From: JANQEA01 sp964466035
GTDB taxonomy: Bacteria; Bipolaricaulota; Bipolaricaulia; UBA7950; UBA9294
Direction of reading: 5' to 3'
DNA: 52,289 bases
Assembly (NCBI GenBank): GCA_964466035.1
Contig: CAYXLR010000013.1
Coordinates: 1-52,289, forward strand
Part shown: positions 35,375 to 44,064 of the stretch, piece after piece
Layout: every line of letters begins with the position of its first letter
Position numbering within the stretch: the first letter of the stretch is position 1
Translations under genes and position numbers: made by a program
The notes under the pieces: generated by a model
What the model was told of the DNA's origin: nothing
Databases searched by the model: none
The model's input: the letters and a program-made list of their open reading frames with translations, nothing else

Positions 35375-36035
35375 GGGTCCTCCTCAGCGTCCGCTGGATG
35401 CCGACCAGTTGAGCGAAGGCTATCGCCACTACGAACGCGAACGCAAGAACGAGCTCCGGGGTGGAGGCGCCCCGGACGATCTTCAGCGTCGCGCCGATCG
35501 GACTGAGCAGCGTCAGAGCCGTCGGGACCCGTGGAAGGAGGCCGACGGCCCAGGGAAGGATCAGGACGAGCCCGAAGAGGGTGTACTGGAGCAGAAACGT
35601 GTGGACCCGACGGGTCGTTCCCCAACGATCCACCCGATACGCAATCAGCGAGAACATGATCGCGACGCAGGTCGCGTACAGAGCCAGCAGAGGGAGCGCG
35701 AGACCCCGGCCGGCGAGAAAAGCACGCGAGAACAGAAGATACGGTAGGAGAAGCAGTTGGCCGAAGAGAACGTGCCCCGCGATCCGGACCGCGGCGCCCC
35801 CACCGCGACGACCCCACCGGGTCGCCGCGATGCCGCGGAACGTGCCCAGCAGGCCGACCAGCGTCACGTAGGTGAGATAGAAGACGAGCGGGGAAGGGTT
35901 CCAGCGAAGCTCGAGGAGGTCGGACACGCGCGCGCCGGACGGAATGGCGAAGAGAAGGGCGCCGCCGCAAGCCAACAGGAGCAGGAGATACCCCTGCACC
36001 GCGCCGCTCGAGAAGACGGAATCCTGCTTGGTCAC
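35364..36035 (-). CDS. Integral membrane protein of the MoxR operon
   Basis: 223 residues from GTG 36035 behind GGGGGA. Six likely membrane helices are seen (YLLLLLACGGALLFAIP, VFYLTYVTLVGLLGTF, IAGHVLFGQLLLLPYLLF, LALPLLALYATCVAIMFSLI, FLLQYTLFGLVLILPWAVGL, LVLAFAFVVAIAFAQLVGI). I do not recognise the family. Its place between a large exported protein and the acidic membrane protein, with overlaps on both sides, argues that it is part of the same envelope complex. Confidence 0.75.
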   Translation of the reverse strand: MTKQDSVFSSGAVQGYLLLLLACGGALLFAIPSGARVSDLLELRWNPSPLVFYLTYVTLVGLLGTFRGIAATRWGRRGGGAAVRIAGHVLFGQLLLLPYLLFSRAFLAGRGLALPLLALYATCVAIMFSLIAYRVDRWGTTRRVHTFLLQYTLFGLVLILPWAVGLLPRVPTALTLLSPIGATLKIVRGASTPELVLAFAFVVAIAFAQLVGIQRTLRRTHAV

Positions 36036-37780
36036 GATACGTCCCCCCTGACGACGTAGACGTCGAGACGTCTCACTTTTTGCCCCGCCAGCTGCGGGCT
36101 GGAGTCCAGCAAAGGGGAAAGGCCGACGAACCAAACGCCCTGGTGAAGCGGGATTTCTTCCGCCAAGTGCTGGAGGACGAGGCCCGCGGGCTCGTTCGCT
36201 TCGCTCACCAACGCGGCGAGCGTCCGCTCCGTTTGGATCGGGTACGTGCTCGTGCCCCTCGGAACGGCCGGAATGAGGGTTCCTTTGCCGTCGACGAGGA
36301 GCCAGCAGTCGGCGAGCCGCACCGCGCCCTGATTGGTGAGGACGGCGCGACCGGCAGCGGCGTCGATCGTGAGGTGAAGAAGGCTCGGGCGCGAGGCGAA
36401 GGCGTAGAAGGTCTTCTGTCGGATGTCGACCGCCGCCGCGGTCACGTGGCCGCTTGAGGCGGTGTGCGCGTAGACCCAAGGAGTGGCCGTCGGCTGCGGC
36501 ATGAACGCGTAGAGAGGATGCTGGGGCAGGAGCGCCGGGGGAGCCTGTACGGGAATGGACTCACTTCCGATCGTGTGCTCGCGTTGACGGGCATCCGAGG
36601 AGTAGAAACTGTACGAATCGATCCCTATTCCGAAGGATGCTATGAGATGAAGATCCGCATTTATGGAGTAAAGATAAGACACGTCGTTCGTTCGGTTTGC
36701 ATAGAAACCGGACCAAACGCTCAGCGCGACGAAGACGAGCCCGGCCGCGATCCATCCTGCCAGGCGGCGTCGACGCCCGAGGACGGCCGTCCCCGCGAGC
36801 CCGATGCCGCTGATCGCGATCAGGAGCAGCGCGCTCAGGTGGGTCGGACGGACGACGGGGAGGTCGCCGAGAAGCGCCTCGGAGACCGCGGCGATCGAGA
36901 TCCTCGTCGAGTCGGGCACGGATCCGACGATCCGTTCGATCTCGGCTTCCGTCAGATCGGCGGCACGGACCCCGACCAGGCGGACGTGGCCGGCGCCGTA
37001 CGTCCACTCGACGAGGATCGGGAGATCGCCGCGGGCGACGGAGACGCTCGCGCCTTCACGGAGCGCTCCGACGAGATGGAGAACGCCGTCCGGACCGGTC
37101 TCAATGGCCGGATCCGCAATCGGAAGGATCGATCGAAGGTCGGGCGCATCGAAGCGGAAGTAGTCCGGACCGGCGACGACGACGACGCTCCCCCCCGAGA
37201 GAACCCATTGAGCGATCGCGGTCCACGCCTCTCGCGGCGGCGGGGTCGAGAGCCACAGGCTGCGGACCGCGTCGTAGGCCCACCAGGAAGTGGGAAGCTC
37301 GGCGGCGGTCACCGGCGCCGGGTCGGCGGGGACGGCGAAGGGGAGTCCGCCGTACAGAAGGGGGTACGTGTCCAGGTGTCGCGTCAAACGGAGGTCGAGG
37401 GTCGTCTCGGCGAGGGGTCGTCCGGCCTCGTCGATCAGGGCGACCTCGATCGGGTTGAGCGGCTCGTAGATCGGCACCGTCGAGGTGTAGGAACCGTCCG
37501 AAGAGACGACGAAATCGAGTTCCTGACGGACGGTCGCCGTGTCTCGCCACTCGTTGCCGAGCCGTTGCGTCACGACGGCGCGCGCCGATCCCCCTCTGTC
37601 GAAACCGCGAACCCGAAGGCGCAGCGGGGCGTAGCGCTCCGGAACGACGTGCCCGCTGAAGCCGATCTGAGCCTCGATCGACGGTGCTCCGCGGGCGGCG
37701 GCGGAACACAGAAGGATCGTGGCCGACAGCAGCAACGGCCAGAAAGAGGCACACCGCTTCGGATTCCGCCCGGTCGTCAT
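36032..37780 (-). CDS. Exported membrane-anchored protein, first gene of the MoxR operon
   Basis: 582 residues. The signal peptide (FWPLLLSATILLCSAAARG) is cleaved at about residue 31. A beta-sandwich domain (about 35-135) is followed by a segment with WTAIAQWVLSGGSVVVVAGP, like the glutamine-amidotransferase-type fold seen in Bat proteins. Two membrane helices follow (LSALLLIAISGIGLAGTAVL, LAGWIAAGLVFVALSVWSG), then a C-terminal beta domain. I do not recognise a named family. The stretch 36,560-36,720 is distinctly AT-richer than the rest. The start has no Shine-Dalgarno sequence; a TACACT -10-like element ends 7 bases before the ATG, so the message may be leaderless. Confidence 0.75.
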   Translation of the reverse strand: MTTGRNPKRCASFWPLLLSATILLCSAAARGAPSIEAQIGFSGHVVPERYAPLRLRVRGFDRGGSARAVVTQRLGNEWRDTATVRQELDFVVSSDGSYTSTVPIYEPLNPIEVALIDEAGRPLAETTLDLRLTRHLDTYPLLYGGLPFAVPADPAPVTAAELPTSWWAYDAVRSLWLSTPPPREAWTAIAQWVLSGGSVVVVAGPDYFRFDAPDLRSILPIADPAIETGPDGVLHLVGALREGASVSVARGDLPILVEWTYGAGHVRLVGVRAADLTEAEIERIVGSVPDSTRISIAAVSEALLGDLPVVRPTHLSALLLIAISGIGLAGTAVLGRRRRLAGWIAAGLVFVALSVWSGFYANRTNDVSYLYSINADLHLIASFGIGIDSYSFYSSDARQREHTIGSESIPVQAPPALLPQHPLYAFMPQPTATPWVYAHTASSGHVTAAAVDIRQKTFYAFASRPSLLHLTIDAAAGRAVLTNQGAVRLADCWLLVDGKGTLIPAVPRGTSTYPIQTERTLAALVSEANEPAGLVLQHLAEEIPLHQGVWFVGLSPLLDSSPQLAGQKVRRLDVYVVRGDVS

Positions 37781-37838
37781 CCCGGGGAGTGTACCGAAGG
37801 AATGTCAAGAAATTGAGGAGACTCGAACCCTCGGGGAA

Positions 37839-37850
37839 ACGGGAGCCCGT
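37839..37850 (-). terminator. Possible terminator of the recombinase gene
   Basis: Hairpin ACGGG/CCCGT with a two-base loop, followed on the minus strand by TTTCCCC. It lies 14 bp past the recombinase stop. The stem is short, so this is a weak call. Confidence 0.35.
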
Positions 37851-37863
37851 CTCGACGGCCGCC

Positions 37864-38481
37864 TTATTGAGGGAGCTTCTCCACCGCGAGGGCGGCGTCC
37901 TCGCTGAGGACGTCGGCGTAGATCTGCGTCGTCTGGATCGATCGGTGGCCGAGCTGTTTCTGCACCAACCGGAGATTGAAGTCCGACGCCCGATAGAGGA
38001 GCGACGCGTACGTGTGGCGACAGGAGTGGATCGAAAAGCGGCGAGGAATCCCGACGGCGTCCGCGTGCTTCCGGAAGATTCGGTAGACCGCGGTGCGGGT
38101 GAGCGGCCCGCCGCGCGAGGAGACGAACAGCGGCGCCCGCCCGGCGGTCGACTGCCCGGCGCGTTCCTTCGAGGCGATGAACCGAGCCAGGTGCTCGCAC
38201 AGCGCCGATCCGATCCGTACCCCTCGCTTCTTGTGCCCCTTCCCGTCGCGAACGATCAGCGACGCGTGCGCCCGATCGAGGATGACGTCCCGAAACTGCA
38301 GCGCGCAGATCTCCGATACGCGAAGCCCGGAGTCGAGCGCGACGTGCAGGATCGCCCAGTCGCGCGCAGGGTCCGATCGGCCGTCCGGCGATGGGTCCTC
38401 GGCGTTGCGCTGGCAGTGGGTCTTGAGCGCCTGAACCTGATCCGGGGTCAGGAAGTCTTCGTGGGTCACCTCGAGCGGCAT
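37864..38481 (-). CDS. Minimal tyrosine recombinase (catalytic domain only)
   Basis: 205 residues; XerC/D and integrase enzymes are about 300. After about 25 residues (FLTPDQVQALKTHCQRNAED) the catalytic domain starts, so the N-terminal SAM-like DNA-clamping domain is missing. The catalytic residues are all present: Arg in SGLRVSEICAL, Lys in RDGKGHKKR, HSCRHTYAS (His and Arg), LGHRSIQTT (His) and the nucleophile Tyr in TQIYADV. ATG 38481 is backed by a perfect AAGGAGGA. A perfect inverted repeat lies 60 bp upstream. It could serve element integration, plasmid or chromosome dimer resolution, or local inversion; nothing decides between these. Confidence 0.9.
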   Translation of the reverse strand: MPLEVTHEDFLTPDQVQALKTHCQRNAEDPSPDGRSDPARDWAILHVALDSGLRVSEICALQFRDVILDRAHASLIVRDGKGHKKRGVRIGSALCEHLARFIASKERAGQSTAGRAPLFVSSRGGPLTRTAVYRIFRKHADAVGIPRRFSIHSCRHTYASLLYRASDFNLRLVQKQLGHRSIQTTQIYADVLSEDAALAVEKLPQ

Positions 38482-38540
38482 CGGTCCTCCTTCGTCCGGG
38501 GAGGAGGGTAGCGAGGGGGCGACGATCGGAAGGGGACATC

Positions 38541-38572
38541 TTTCGCAACAAAAGGGCACTTTTGTTGCGAAA
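38541..38572. repeat. Perfect 32-bp inverted repeat upstream of the recombinase
   Basis: Arms TTTCGCAACAAAAG (38541-38554) and the exact complement (38559-38572), spacer GGCA. It lies in the 228-bp gap between the recombinase start and the HD gene stop. Size and symmetry suit a tyrosine-recombinase core site or an operator. GTTGCGAAACCGG at its right side recurs with one mismatch at 39658-39670. The rest of the gap (38573-38709) shows nothing recognisable beyond a small GC hairpin. Confidence 0.85.
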
Positions 38573-38709
38573 CCGGCTCTGGATGCTGGAAAACACCGTT
38601 GGGAACGGGGGATTCATCGACCCCGCGCCGGCGCTCGAAGGTCCCAGGAAACGCCGGAGGCTGTTCCCGAGGGGTCGCCGGGCGCCTCCGAGGCGATTTG
38701 CGGGGCCTC

Positions 38710-39483
38710 TCAGTCGATCGAGTATTTCTGGACGATCTTTTCCTCGTCTCCGACCACGTTGGCCTCGACCTCGACGTACGGCGAGAGGGTCGAGTTCTCG
38801 AGCTTCTGCCGAAGGAGGCTGTCGAGCTGGAAGATCCCGGCCGAGTTCGACATCTCGACCGAGATCTTGATCGGGCGCTCCTCCCCTCGCTCGAGCCGGA
38901 CCTTCCGGATCGCCATGGCGGAGACCGAGTGGATGGTCGGGCCGCCGATCTCGAACGGGATCCGTGCCCGCCCGGACTCCATGTCGAGCGCGTCGGCGAC
39001 CTTCACGACGCCCGCCTCGATGGTGAGGGTTCTGATCTCGCGCTGGTGCGCGTAGATCGCGTGGAGGACCTCGCCCTTGATCAGCACGGTCGCCCGCGGA
39101 TCGTAGAGCGACTCGAGGAATCGATCGATCAACGGGCCGGCGAGGACGAGCGACAGGAGCTCGTGCTCGTCGCGGTGGATGACGTGGCCGATGTCGTGGA
39201 GCACGCACGCGAGGACGACGACGACCTCGGCGTCGTCGTTCGTCAGGCCGTGGTCCGCGACGACGGACGGGGCCACGCCCCTTGCGATGAGGAGGCGAAG
39301 GAGCTTCAGGCCGATGTTCGTCATGATCCGGATGTGCACCGGGCCGTGGTCGTTGATCCCCATCCGGTCGATCGCGGTGATGTTCGAACCGGACCAGTAG
39401 GCGGCGAGCTCGGGCGACCCGTCGATCCGCTCGACGACCCGCTTGAGGACGCTGTTCTGAAGGCAGGGGACGTTAAGGGGCAT
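38710..39483 (-). CDS. HD-domain metal-dependent phosphohydrolase
   Basis: 257 residues. The HD superfamily ligands are visible: DHGPVHIRIM near 45, ACVLHDIGHVIHRDEHE near 90-107, and GVVKVADALDMESGR near 160. Such enzymes hydrolyse phosphate esters of nucleotides or other small molecules; the substrate is not predictable here. The C-terminal 90 residues form a beta-rich domain I cannot place. ATG 39483 follows GAGGAG and lies inside the 3' end of the regulator gene (11-bp overlap), so the two are made together. Confidence 0.88.
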   Translation of the reverse strand: MPLNVPCLQNSVLKRVVERIDGSPELAAYWSGSNITAIDRMGINDHGPVHIRIMTNIGLKLLRLLIARGVAPSVVADHGLTNDDAEVVVVLACVLHDIGHVIHRDEHELLSLVLAGPLIDRFLESLYDPRATVLIKGEVLHAIYAHQREIRTLTIEAGVVKVADALDMESGRARIPFEIGGPTIHSVSAMAIRKVRLERGEERPIKISVEMSNSAGIFQLDSLLRQKLENSTLSPYVEVEANVVGDEEKIVQKYSID

Positions 39484-39922
39484 CGATCTCCTCTCGAAGG
39501 AACGTCCACCAAGGGGGCGGCTCGCGCCCCGCTTCGGGTTCCGAACGAAGCTGCTGATCGAGGTTGGTGACCCGCTGACGGAGGAACGCGAGCTCCTCGC
39601 GCAGCGCCGAGATCAGGGAATTGGTTTGATCCGGTTTCATATCGTTTCGCGTAATACGTTGCGAAACTGGTTTCTCTATAGTATCCTTTTTATAGATATT
39701 CGCGCGCAGAATCTCACTCGCTTCGGTCATCGTTAGTCCGCTATCGTACAACTCCTGTAGCCGCCGAAGCAGCTCGGCCCCCGCGTCGGTCAACAGGATC
39801 TGATTGTTCGGGCCGCGCCGGGTGTGCGCGATCAGCAGATCCTTGATCGCGTCAATCCGGTTTCGGACTTGGTTCGCGCTGGTGAGGCCGAGGCTCTGTC
39901 TCAAGCTGCTGATGGAGTGCAT
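39473..39922 (-). CDS. MerR-like DNA-binding protein with coiled-coil tail
   Basis: 149 residues from ATG 39922. Residues 1-70 look like a winged helix (SLRQSLGLTSANQVRNRIDA, then LTDAGAELLRRLQELYDSGLTMTEASEILR), close to MerR-type or small adaptor folds. A polar, AT-rich linker (39640-39720) leads to a helix (SLISALREELAFLRQRVTNL) that probably dimerises. No cofactor site is seen. It is most likely the regulator of the HD gene it overlaps. A possible promoter is TTGCCT, 18 bp, TATCGT just upstream. A near-palindrome TTTCGC...GCGAAA (39645-39666) lies inside its own coding sequence. Confidence 0.7.
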   Translation of the reverse strand: MHSISSLRQSLGLTSANQVRNRIDAIKDLLIAHTRRGPNNQILLTDAGAELLRRLQELYDSGLTMTEASEILRANIYKKDTIEKPVSQRITRNDMKPDQTNSLISALREELAFLRQRVTNLDQQLRSEPEAGREPPPWWTFLREEIDAP

Positions 39923-40013
39923 GATCCGGCAGACGATACCGCAAGGACTCCGTGTAAGGCAAGGGAGCGCGACGATTGTGGGGGGCGGGCGGATCGGATA
40001 GCCTAGGGCCGGA

Positions 40014-41747
40014 ATGCCCATCCGAAGACTGACCGAGCCGGTGACCCTGAAGATCGCAGCCGGCGAGGTGATCGACCGCCCGGCGTCCGTGGTCAAGGAG
40101 CTCGTCGAGAACGCGATCGACGCGAAAAGTGAGAGGATCGACGTCGTCCTCCGCGAGGGGGGGAAGTCCCTGGTCGTCGTCCGCGACGACGGGGAAGGGA
40201 TGCTCGGCGAGGACCTTCGCCTCGCGTTCGAGCGGTACACGACGAGCAAGATCCAGACGGAGGAGGACCTCTACTCGATCGAGACGCTCGGATTCCGCGG
40301 TGAGGCGCTGGCGAGCATCGCCGCGGTCTCCCGCGCACAGATCACGTCGTGTCCGCGGGAGGGGGACGGCGCACACGCGTTGGAAGTGAGCGGCGGGAGC
40401 ATCGGCGAAGTGAAGCCGGCGTCGCGGCCGGTCGGGACGACGATCGAGGTCCGGGACCTCTTCTTCAACGTGCCCGCGCGGGCTCGGTTTCTCGGTTCGC
40501 CGCGCACGGAGTTCATGCACGCCAACCGGATCGTTCAGCGCCTCGCCCTCCTCTCCCCGTCGATCGGTTGGACCGTGACCCACGACGAACGCGAGGTCTT
40601 CTCCGCGCCGGCGGTCGCCTCGCTCCACGACCGGCTCGCGCAGATCTACGGGACCGACGTGGCGAACGGGCTGATTCCGATCGAGGCGGCCCGCGGCGGG
40701 ATCACGGTTCGGGGGTTCATCAGCCGGCCGGACCTCAAGCGCGGAAACCGTCGGGATCAGAGCTTCATCGTCAACGGCCGCTTCGTCAGCGACCGGGGGC
40801 TGTCGTTCGTGCTGGCGAGCGCCTATCGCGGGATCCTCCGTCCGGGAAGCTTCCCGATCGCCGTCGTCCACGTCGACCTGCCGCACGATCAGGTCGACGT
40901 CAACGTGCATCCGCGGAAGGAAGAGATCCGCTTCGCCGAGGCGCGCCAAGTGCAGGACACCGTCGCCGCCGCGCTGCAGAAGGCCCTGTCGAGCCGGCAA
41001 GTGGTCGCGCCGCTGGCGCCGAAGGGCGGCGCCGAAGGGCGCGCGGCGTCGATCGCCGAGCCTCGGGCGCGCTACGCGGAGAGGACGGAGGCCCTGTCGT
41101 TCGACCTGTCGCGCGAGATGAGGCTGTCCGGCCGGCTCCGAGCGGCCGAAAAAGTGAGGGTCGCGGGCGACCGGCGGGTGATCGGCCGGCTCCAGTCGAC
41201 CTACCTGTTGGTCGAGACGCCCGAGGGGTTGGAGATCGTCGACCAGCACATCGCCCACGAGCGGATCCTCTACGAGGGGCTGCGCGCCGAGTGGAACGCG
41301 GAGGGGATCGTCCGGCAGATCTTCCTCATCCCGGCGCGGGTCGAGGTCCCGTTCGAGGCGGCGAGCGTCATCGCCGGCCGTCGCGAGGACCTCGAGCGGG
41401 TCGGGATCATCGTCGACGAGTTCGGGGGCGGGACCTTCCTCGTCCGGGAATACCCGAGGGCGTTGGCCGACGAGCAGTCGAAGAGAGGATTCCAGGAAGT
41501 GATCGAGTCCCTCGTCGACGCGCTCGGCGCGGAGGGGAGTCTGGAGGAGCCGCTGTTCGATCGGCTCCTGAGCGAGCTCGCCTGCGGCGCGGCGATCAAG
41601 GCTGGCGAACCGATCCCCCTCGCCGAGGCGCAGGCGCTGGTCGAGCAGCTGATGACGTTGGAGAACCCGTACTTCTGCCCGCACGGGCGGCCGATCGTCC
41701 TCTCCATCGGAAGGGACGAGCTCGATCGGCGCTTTCAGCGCCGCTAG
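40014..41747 (+). CDS. mutL: DNA mismatch repair protein MutL (endonuclease type)
   Basis: 577 residues. The GHKL ATPase motifs are complete: LIAAGEVIDRPASVVKELVE-type start, ELVENAIDAKSERI, VRDDGEGM, YTTSKI and GFRGEALASI. A linker at about 335-385 leads to the C-terminal domain with the endonuclease motif DQHIAHERILYE (DQHxxxExxxxE), ACGAAIKAGE and CPHGRP. It is therefore of the nicking type used by bacteria without MutH. No mutS is adjacent. It converges with the lipid kinase gene; their stop codons overlap in CTAG. Confidence 0.97.
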   Translation: MPIRRLTEPVTLKIAAGEVIDRPASVVKELVENAIDAKSERIDVVLREGGKSLVVVRDDGEGMLGEDLRLAFERYTTSKIQTEEDLYSIETLGFRGEALASIAAVSRAQITSCPREGDGAHALEVSGGSIGEVKPASRPVGTTIEVRDLFFNVPARARFLGSPRTEFMHANRIVQRLALLSPSIGWTVTHDEREVFSAPAVASLHDRLAQIYGTDVANGLIPIEAARGGITVRGFISRPDLKRGNRRDQSFIVNGRFVSDRGLSFVLASAYRGILRPGSFPIAVVHVDLPHDQVDVNVHPRKEEIRFAEARQVQDTVAAALQKALSSRQVVAPLAPKGGAEGRAASIAEPRARYAERTEALSFDLSREMRLSGRLRAAEKVRVAGDRRVIGRLQSTYLLVETPEGLEIVDQHIAHERILYEGLRAEWNAEGIVRQIFLIPARVEVPFEAASVIAGRREDLERVGIIVDEFGGGTFLVREYPRALADEQSKRGFQEVIESLVDALGAEGSLEEPLFDRLLSELACGAAIKAGEPIPLAEAQALVEQLMTLENPYFCPHGRPIVLSIGRDELDRRFQRR

Positions 41748-42637
41748 GCGGGGGCCAAGACGCGAAGAGCGTTCGGAAGAACCCGGACGCCGAACGGGTC
41801 GCTCGGCAGCCGGTACGGCTCGCCGTCGATGTGCGCGATCAACTTGCTCGGCGACGCGATCGTCGCCTCGCTCAGCTGGCGATAGTGGACCTTCCGCCAG
41901 CGCAGGTGCTTCCCCGCCCTCACCCGGGGAAGGCGGACGAGGCGCGCGACCTTCGAGTAGTCCTCGATCGCGGAGACGTCGATCATCCCGTCATTGACGT
42001 CCGCCTCCGGCGCGAGCTTGAACCCGCCTCCGGCGTACTTCCCGTTCGCCACGCTGAGCGACAGGCACGTGGTGTCGAGCCGCCAATCGGCCGACTCGAT
42101 CGTCACAGGGAACGCCTTGAACCGGAAGACCTCCTTGACCGCCGCCGAGAGGTAGGCCGCGGCGCCGTGAAGCCGCTCTATCTGGAGGACGTCGCGGGCG
42201 ACCTGGGCGTCGATGCCGATGCCCACGCCGTTGACGAAGCAGCGGTCGTCGGCGATCCGACCGAGGTCCAGGGTCCGCTCCCGGCCGTCGGTCAGGAGGT
42301 CGATCGCGTCGAACGGATCCACCGGGATCCCGAGCATCCGGGCGAAGTCGTTCCCGCTCCCGGCGGGGATCGCCGCGAGCACGGCGTCCTCCCCGAGCAT
42401 GCCGTTGACGACCTCGTTGACCGTCCCGTCGCCGCCCATCGCCACGATCCGCTTGAAGCCTTCGTCGATCCCCCACTTGGCGACGTCGGTCGCCTCCTGG
42501 GGCTCGTTGGTGTAGTGGAGTTCGTACTCGATCCCGCGGCGGTCCAGCTCGGACTTCACCTTCGGGAAGAGGGCCTTGCATCGGCCGTGCCCCGCGATCA
42601 GATTGACAATCAGGAACAGCCCCCCGCCGCCGCTCAT
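41744..42637 (-). CDS. Diacylglycerol kinase-family lipid kinase
   Basis: 297 residues. The catalytic domain has VNLIAGHGRCKALFPKVKSE at the start, the nucleotide loop VAMGGDGTVNEVVNGML and PAGSGNDFARMLGIP. The C-terminal beta domain includes NGKYAGGGFKLAPEADVNDG and LIAHIDGEPYRLP. These are the features of the YegS/BmrU/DgkB group, which phosphorylate diacylglycerol or related lipids. It lies 64 bp after the methyltransferase gene and may be the distal part of the thiamine operon transcript or separate. Confidence 0.93.
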   Translation of the reverse strand: MSGGGGLFLIVNLIAGHGRCKALFPKVKSELDRRGIEYELHYTNEPQEATDVAKWGIDEGFKRIVAMGGDGTVNEVVNGMLGEDAVLAAIPAGSGNDFARMLGIPVDPFDAIDLLTDGRERTLDLGRIADDRCFVNGVGIGIDAQVARDVLQIERLHGAAAYLSAAVKEVFRFKAFPVTIESADWRLDTTCLSLSVANGKYAGGGFKLAPEADVNDGMIDVSAIEDYSKVARLVRLPRVRAGKHLRWRKVHYRQLSEATIASPSKLIAHIDGEPYRLPSDPFGVRVLPNALRVLAPA

Positions 42638-42701
42638 GGGGGAATCCTACGAGACCCGGCGGAGCGAAGTCAAGAAGAGGAGCCGCGTCCCGGCGCGTCG
42701 C

Positions 42702-43337
42702 TCACCGGTTGACCGCCAGGACGACGACGAACGAGCCGTCCGCGTGCCCTTCGGTCGGCGGCTCGATCCGATCGTTCGCCCGCTCCGGCGGTCCGGTGAG
42801 GGTCTGCACGGTCCGCTCGATCTCCATGCCGGCCGCCTCGATCGCGTCGAACACCCTCCGCTTCGTGTACAGCGTGGCGCGGCGGAAGAACCGATCCTCG
42901 GACGCGTTCTCGCGGTAGAGCTCGCCGAACCGGCTGTCCTTCGGGACGAACGCGACGATCGCCCGGCCGCCGGCTCGCAGAACGCGGGCGACCTCGTAGA
43001 ACGTGCGATCGATGTCGTCGACGAAGCAGAGCGTCGTGATCAGGAACGCCGCGTCGACGGTCGCGTCCCGAAGCGGGAGGCATTCGGCCTTTCCCTTGAC
43101 CACGCCGACGCCCCGCGCCCGAGCGAGCGTCGCGATCCCTTCGGCCGGCTCGATCCCCACGGGAATCCCGAGCACGGACGCGAACCGGCCGCTCCCGACG
43201 CCGATCTCGATCCAGTCGCCGGGCGGCGGGAGGAGCTCGCGGATCGCCAGCAGCTCGGACTCGTAGACGTTCGGATTCCGATCGAACCAGGCGTCGTACT
43301 CGGCGTAGTGCGTCTCGAACGGGTTCGGCTCAGCCAT
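42702..43337 (-). CDS. SAM-dependent methyltransferase, class I
   Basis: 211 residues. Motif I is WIEIGVGSGRFASVLGIP, followed by GIEPAEGIATLARARG, VVKGKAECLPLRDATVDAAF (motif III-IV) and ARVLRAGGRAIVAFVPKD. This is the UbiE/type 11 layout; the substrate is unknown. ATG 43337 after GGGAG is preferred over an in-frame GTG at 43352. Its start overlaps the end of thiZ by 8 bp, which places it in the riboswitch-controlled operon although no thiamine step calls for it. Confidence 0.85.
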   Translation of the reverse strand: MAEPNPFETHYAEYDAWFDRNPNVYESELLAIRELLPPPGDWIEIGVGSGRFASVLGIPVGIEPAEGIATLARARGVGVVKGKAECLPLRDATVDAAFLITTLCFVDDIDRTFYEVARVLRAGGRAIVAFVPKDSRFGELYRENASEDRFFRRATLYTKRRVFDAIEAAGMEIERTVQTLTGPPERANDRIEPPTEGHADGSFVVVLAVNR

Positions 43338-44064
43338 CGGTGCTCCCTTCACGGATCAGTTGAAGCAGCCCGTCCCGCGTCGCGAGGAACGTCTCTCCGA
43401 GGCGCGCGGCCCGGTCCCGGGCCGCGAGGGCCACGCGGCGTTCGCCGAGGACGGTGGCCGGGCGATCGGTCAACACGACGACGCGCTTGGCGAGGGCGAC
43501 GGCCTCCTCGATGTCGTGGGTGACGAAGAGCATCGTCCGGTCGAGCCGCTCGAGGAGCTCCGCGAGCCAATCCTGCATCCGGTGCCGCGTCAGGACGTCG
43601 AGGGCGCCGAACGGCTCGTCGAGGACGAGCACGGGACAGCCGGTCAGCAGGGCGCGGAGGAGGGCGACGCGCTGCTGCATCCCGCCGGAGAGTTCGTGCG
43701 GAAAAGCGTTCTCGAAGCCGACTAACCCGAACGCCGGAAGCTGCTCGGCGACGGCGGCCCGCCGCTCCGCCCGGTCGACGCCGCGGATCTGCAGCGGAAG
43801 CTCGGCGTTCTCGGTCACCGTCTTCCACGGGAGGAGGAGCCCGCCCTGCGGCAGGTATCCGGCCCGGTCGAGCGCGCCGGTGATCTCCCCCTCGTCGGCC
43901 GGCTCGAGGCCGAGGAGGATCCGCAGCAGCGTCGTCTTTCCGCATCCCGACGGACCCAGGAGGGCGACGGCCTCGCGGTCGCCGAGACGGAGCGACACGT
44001 CGCGGAGGACTTCGAGATCGCCGAACCGCTTCCGGATGCCACGAACGGCGAGGAGGTCCGTCAC
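43330..44064 (-). CDS. thiZ: ABC transporter ATPase for a thiamine pyrimidine precursor
   Basis: 244 residues from GTG 44064. Walker A GPSGCGKTTLL, Q-loop YLPQGGLLLPWKTV, signature LSGGMQQRVALLRALL, Walker B VLVLDEPFGALD and switch FVTHDIEEAV. The PWKTV after the Q-loop is typical of the SsuB/TauB/ThiZ group. Context (TPP riboswitch, ThiY-type binding protein, ThiN) selects ThiZ. It overlaps thiY by 4 bp. Confidence 0.88.
   Translation of the reverse strand: MTDLLAVRGIRKRFGDLEVLRDVSLRLGDREAVALLGPSGCGKTTLLRILLGLEPADEGEITGALDRAGYLPQGGLLLPWKTVTENAELPLQIRGVDRAERRAAVAEQLPAFGLVGFENAFPHELSGGMQQRVALLRALLTGCPVLVLDEPFGALDVLTRHRMQDWLAELLERLDRTMLFVTHDIEEAVALAKRVVVLTDRPATVLGERRVALAARDRAARLGETFLATRDGLLQLIREGSTDG

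Noticed and set aside
37816..37835. tRNA T-arm remnant (GGTTCGAGTCTCC on the minus strand) after the recombinase, possible attachment site
   Set aside because: The stem does not pair properly, no anticodon arm or acceptor is found, and no intact tRNA with this sequence is in the window.
38541..38572. Canonical Xer dif site
   Set aside because: It lacks the 11-6-11 layout and the known arm consensus. It remains a candidate recombinase site of another type.
38541..38572. Simple terminator between the HD gene and the recombinase
   Set aside because: The HD gene and the recombinase are on the same strand, the repeat is nearer the recombinase start, and the arms are not GC-rich as in terminators; termination remains possible but is not the best reading.
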